From positions 1 to 8,289 of the forward strand of contig CANHGF010000090.1 of assembly GCA_947460065.1 (NCBI GenBank): 8,289 bases of DNA, given 5' to 3'. The notes under the pieces were generated by a model. It ran no database searches. It was not told the DNA's origin and saw only the letters and a program-made list of their open reading frames with translations. The position numbers were made by a program, and so were the translations under genes. This stretch comes from Comamonadaceae bacterium (GTDB lineage: Bacteria; Pseudomonadota; Gammaproteobacteria; Burkholderiales; Burkholderiaceae_C). Of the stretch, positions 5,594-8,289 are shown piece after piece. Positions within the stretch are counted from its first letter, which is position 1. Each line of letters starts with the position of its first letter.

Positions 5594-6739
5594 ATGGTTC
5601 AGGTACTCAAAGACATCAAGGTCGTCGAGCACGGCACCTTCATCACCGGCCCCTTTGCGGGCATGATGCTGGCGGATCTGGGCGCCGATGTGGTCAAGGT
5701 CGAACTGCCTGGCACCGGCGACCCCTTCCGGGCCTACCGGGGCGAGCTCTACAGCCCGCACTTTCAATCGGTCAACCGCAACAAGCGCTCGATCACCCTC
5801 AACACCAAGGACGCGGCCGAGTTGGCGCGCTTTGACGAGATGATCGCGCAGGCTGATGTCTACATCCAGAATTTCCGCCCGGGTGTGGCAGAAAAGCTCG
5901 GCTCTGGCTATGAGCGTCTGAAAAAAATCAATCCGCGCCTGATTTACTGTGCCATCAGCGGCTTTGGCCGTGACGGCCCTTACCGCGACCGGCCCAGTTA
6001 TGACTCGGTGGCGCAGGCCTACAGCGGCTTTCTCGGCTTGCTGGTCAACCCCAACGACCCGCGGGTGGTGGGACCGGCCCTGGCCGATGCGATGACCGGT
6101 TTTTACTCGGCCTACGGCATCCTTGGCGCTTTGCATGAGCGCAACGTCTCCGGCCAAGGCCGTCTGGTTGAGGTCTCGATGATCGAGGCGATGACGCATT
6201 TCAACCTCGATGCCTTCACCCACCTGTTCACCATCGGGCAGGTAGTCGATCCCTTCAGCCGGGCGCGCGTTTCTCAGTCCTATGTTCTCGAGTGCTCGGA
6301 CGGCAAGTGGGTGGCGCTTCACATGTCCTCGCCGCCCAAGTTCTGGGAAGGCCTGGCCAAGGCCATGGAAAAGCCGGACATCTTCGAGGATCCGCGCTTT
6401 GCCACCCGCGAAGCGCGCACCGACAACCAGGAGGCGATGATTGAGGTGCTGCAGGCGGTGTTCAAGCACCGGACCCGCACCGAATGGTGCAACCGCCTGC
6501 TGGCCGAGGATGTGCCGCACGCGCCGATGTACAACTCGGCCGAGGTGCCCGAAGACCCGCAGATCAAGCATCTGCAGATGTTTGTCGAGGCACCCTCGCC
6601 AGTCAAAGGCATGTTCAAGACGGTGCGTTCACCGGTCACCTATGACGGCGAGCGTCCGCTCGACGTGACCGCTCCGCCGCTGCTGGGCCAGCACAATGAA
6701 GAGTTCAAGACGGGCTGGCCAGCGCGGCCGGCAAAGTGA
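5594..6739 (+). CDS. Class III (CaiB/BaiF family) CoA-transferase
   Basis: Moves CoA between carboxylic acids; 381 residues, within the family range. The N-terminal Rossmann-like part contains the signature GTFITGPFAGMMLADLGADV (14-33) followed by VKVE, then NRNKRSI (61-67), ADVYIQNFRPG (87-97) and YCAISGFGRDGPY (118-130). Asp165 in GPALADAMTGFYSAYG is at the place of the catalytic aspartate of formyl-CoA transferase (Asp169), which forms the aspartyl-CoA anhydride/thioester intermediate. The C-terminal part ends with VPHAPMYNSAEVPEDPQ and LGQHNEE, both typical. Members use oxalate, carnitine, succinate/benzylsuccinate, mesaconate, itaconate and similar acids, so the family alone does not give the substrate. 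Tight linkage to the citryl-CoA-lyase-like gene suggests activation of a dicarboxylic or hydroxy acid for cleavage. Confidence 0.93.
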   Translation: MVQVLKDIKVVEHGTFITGPFAGMMLADLGADVVKVELPGTGDPFRAYRGELYSPHFQSVNRNKRSITLNTKDAAELARFDEMIAQADVYIQNFRPGVAEKLGSGYERLKKINPRLIYCAISGFGRDGPYRDRPSYDSVAQAYSGFLGLLVNPNDPRVVGPALADAMTGFYSAYGILGALHERNVSGQGRLVEVSMIEAMTHFNLDAFTHLFTIGQVVDPFSRARVSQSYVLECSDGKWVALHMSSPPKFWEGLAKAMEKPDIFEDPRFATREARTDNQEAMIEVLQAVFKHRTRTEWCNRLLAEDVPHAPMYNSAEVPEDPQIKHLQMFVEAPSPVKGMFKTVRSPVTYDGERPLDVTAPPLLGQHNEEFKTGWPARPAK

Positions 6740-6741
6740 GC

Positions 6742-6745
6742 AGGA
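6742..6745 (+). promoter_or_regulatory. Short ribosome binding site before two adjacent ATGs
   Basis: AGGA is 4 bases before ATG at 6750 and 7 before the next in-frame ATG at 6753. The second has the more usual spacing; the choice changes the protein by one residue. Confidence 0.4.
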
Positions 6746-6752
6746 CCGCATG

Positions 6753-7727
6753 ATGGCGCATTCGTCTCCACGCAGAACTGCTCTGGCCGTTCTGGCCCTG
6801 GCGCTGGCCGCCGGGCTTGTTCAGGCACAGGACTTTCCTACCAAGCCGATCCGCATGGTGGTGCCTTTTGGCGCTGGCACCACCACCGACATCGTCGGCC
6901 GCATCATGGCCGAAGGCATGTCGCGCGCATTGGGACAAGCCATCGTGGTGGAAAACCGGGCGGGGGCGGGCGGCGGCATAGGCTCTGAGCAGGTGGCCAA
7001 ATCGCCCGCTGACGGGTACACCTTGCTGATGGGTACGGTCGGCACCCATGCGATCAATGCCACGCTTTATAAAAAGCTGCCCTATGACCCGCAGCGCGAC
7101 TTCGCGCCGGTGGCCTTCCCGGGCTACACCCCGACCTTGCTGGTGGTGCCAGCCAGCTCGCCGCTCAAGTCGCTCAAGGACCTGTCCGATCTGGCCCGCA
7201 AACCTGGCGCCAATGTCAGCTTTGCCTCCGCAGGCAACGGCACCTCGGGGCATCTGGCCGGCGAGTTGCTCAAGGCCAGAGTCGGCGGCGAGATGACCCA
7301 TGTGCCTTACAAGGAGGGCGGCCTGGCGCTGTCCGATGTGATGAGCGCACAGGTCAATTTCATGTTCTACCACCCTGCCGCGGTGGTGCCCCACATGAAG
7401 AGCGGCAAATTGCGCGCGCTGGCTGCTTCGAGCGCCCGCCGCAGTGCGGCGGTGCCCGAGGTGCCGGCGATCGCTGAATCGGGTTATGACTTTGATCTGG
7501 TGGCCTGGTTCATGCTGTACGCGCCGGCGGCTACGCCCGCGCCGGTGCTGGCCCGTCTGCGTGAGGCAGCCGCCCAGGCCCTGGCCCATCCGGAAATTGC
7601 CGGCAAGCTCAAGGCCCAGGGACTCGAGTCCAGCACCATGCGTGCTGATGAGTTGCCTGCCTTCGGCCGCGCTGAACTGACCAAGTGGGCCGATCTGGTG
7701 CGCCGCTCGGGCGCGCAGGTCGACTGA
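6753..7727 (+). CDS. Bug/TctC-family periplasmic solute receptor (second copy)
   Basis: Secreted carboxylate-binding protein of 324 residues. The Sec signal (SSPRR, then a leucine/alanine-rich core) ends at VQA with predicted cleavage before Gln26. Family features: FPTKPIRMVVP, the ligand loop GAGTTTDIVGR with Asp46, VVENRAGAGGG, DGYTLLMG, MTHVPYKEGGLALSDVM, and EVPAIAESG. The ligand loop (TTTD) differs from the GGFD loop of the first Bug protein in this operon, and the middle thirds diverge clearly, so the two probably bind different ligands rather than being a recent duplication. It begins 13 bases after the CoA-transferase stop. No TctAB membrane subunits are seen. An in-frame ATG at 6750 would add one methionine. 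Confidence 0.94.
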   Translation: MAHSSPRRTALAVLALALAAGLVQAQDFPTKPIRMVVPFGAGTTTDIVGRIMAEGMSRALGQAIVVENRAGAGGGIGSEQVAKSPADGYTLLMGTVGTHAINATLYKKLPYDPQRDFAPVAFPGYTPTLLVVPASSPLKSLKDLSDLARKPGANVSFASAGNGTSGHLAGELLKARVGGEMTHVPYKEGGLALSDVMSAQVNFMFYHPAAVVPHMKSGKLRALAASSARRSAAVPEVPAIAESGYDFDLVAWFMLYAPAATPAPVLARLREAAAQALAHPEIAGKLKAQGLESSTMRADELPAFGRAELTKWADLVRRSGAQVD

Positions 7728-7779
7728 AATTTACCCAGCTTTTCCCCAATCCCTTTCTCAACCGCAACAGGAGACTCTT

Positions 7780-8289
7780 ATGAAAAAAATCGATAGGCGC
7801 TCGGTACTGGCTGCCACAGCAGCTGGCGCAGCCTTGGCGCTGTCGCAGGGCGTACAGGCCCAGGGCGCGCCGATCCGCATCGGCAGCACGCTGGCCCTGA
7901 CAGGTCCCCTGTCGGCCACCGGCCTGACCCACAAGCTGGTCGGCGACATCTATATCGAACAGATCAATGCCCGTGGCGGTCTGCTCGGACGCAAGGTCGA
8001 ATGGATCGTCAAGGACGATCAATCCAAGCCCGACCTGGCCCGCACCCTCTACGAGCAGCTGATCACCACCGACAAGGTGGACCTGCTGATGGGCCCGTAT
8101 GCCACCGGCGCCATCTTGTCGGCCATGGGCGTGGCCCAGCGCTACAACAAGGTCTTGGTCCATCACACCTTCGGCATTCCCTCGCTGGCCAAGTACGACA
8201 TGCACTTCCCGGCCTGGTCGCTGGGCCCGACCCCCCAGACCACGGTGCCCAACACTTTGTTCGACATGCTGGCGGCCTCGCCCAAGCCG
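7780..8289 (+). CDS. Liv-type ABC transporter substrate-binding protein (3' end cut by window edge)
   Basis: First 170 codons of a periplasmic binding protein of the branched-chain amino acid/amide family (Peripla_BP_6, LivK-like). The N-terminus MKKIDRRSVLAATAAG has a twin-arginine-like motif and a hydrophobic stretch, with probable cleavage after VQA (27). The mature part begins PIRIGSTLALTGPLSATG (31-48), the family's hallmark first strand and loop, followed by INARGGLLGRKVEW, DDQSKPDLARTLYEQLI and LLMGPYATG. The family is usually about 380-420 residues, so more than half is missing. AGGAG (7769-7773) lies 6 bases before the ATG. In Burkholderiales such proteins next to catabolic genes often bind aromatic acids rather than amino acids; livHMGF-type genes may follow beyond the window. 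The preceding gap of 52 bases shows no terminator, so it is probably in the same transcript. Confidence 0.93.
   Translation, partial: MKKIDRRSVLAATAAGAALALSQGVQAQGAPIRIGSTLALTGPLSATGLTHKLVGDIYIEQINARGGLLGRKVEWIVKDDQSKPDLARTLYEQLITTDKVDLLMGPYATGAILSAMGVAQRYNKVLVHHTFGIPSLAKYDMHFPAWSLGPTPQTTVPNTLFDMLAASPKP

Noticed and set aside
5495..6571. Long minus-strand open frame (358 codons) opposite the CoA-transferase
   Set aside because: Antisense to a well-conserved CoA-transferase, with no recognisable domain and no ribosome binding site of note.
6705..7589. Long minus-strand open frame (294 codons) opposite the second Bug gene
   Set aside because: Composition rich in His, Arg and Gly with no domain; a shadow of the real gene.
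1..8289. Insertion sequences, phage genes, CRISPR arrays, tRNA or rRNA genes
   Set aside because: No transposase or integrase motifs, no terminal repeats, no spaced repeats and no RNA gene signatures were seen.

Overview
The window looks like chromosomal DNA from a GC-rich betaproteobacterium of the order Burkholderiales, probably near Comamonadaceae or Alcaligenaceae. The reasons are high GC, strongly GC-biased third codon positions, and two Bug/TctC-type periplasmic receptors, a family greatly expanded in that order. No mobile element, tRNA, rRNA or CRISPR array is visible.

Layout: a LysR-type regulator is transcribed leftward and runs off the left edge (797 to 1). A 168-base divergent control region (798-965) holds a good candidate LysR box. 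Rightward there are nine genes in one direction with gaps of at most 83 bases: an intradiol, hydroxyquinol-type ring-cleavage dioxygenase (966-1799); a YciI-like protein (1796-2101); a Dabb-domain protein (2115-2423); an NTF2/SnoaL-like protein (2442-3059); a Bug receptor (3091-4068); a HadB/RutE nitroreductase-family protein (4152-4736); a short citrate-synthase-fold, citryl-CoA-lyase-like protein (4794-5591); a class III (CaiB/BaiF) CoA-transferase (5594-6739); and a second Bug receptor (6753-7727). The start of a Liv-type ABC substrate-binding protein follows (7780, cut by the right edge).

Working model (inference): this is an inducible operon for uptake and breakdown of an aromatic or organic acid. 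The dioxygenase opens a trihydroxylated ring. The HadB/RutE-like flavoprotein may keep the easily oxidised triol reduced, as the related TcpB does in trichlorophenol breakdown. The three small proteins may isomerise, dehydrate or dehalogenate intermediates. The CoA-transferase and the lyase, two bases apart, could activate the ring-opened acid and split it into central metabolites. No ring hydroxylase and no maleylacetate reductase lie in the window, so the usual hydroxyquinol route is incomplete here.

The most unusual points are the replacement of the expected maleylacetate reductase by a CoA-transferase/lyase pair, a serine in the lyase where citrate-synthase-fold enzymes normally carry the catalytic aspartate, and the run of three small barrel-type proteins behind the dioxygenase. 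Four of the ten genes appear to start with TTG or GTG, each with a well-placed ribosome binding site.
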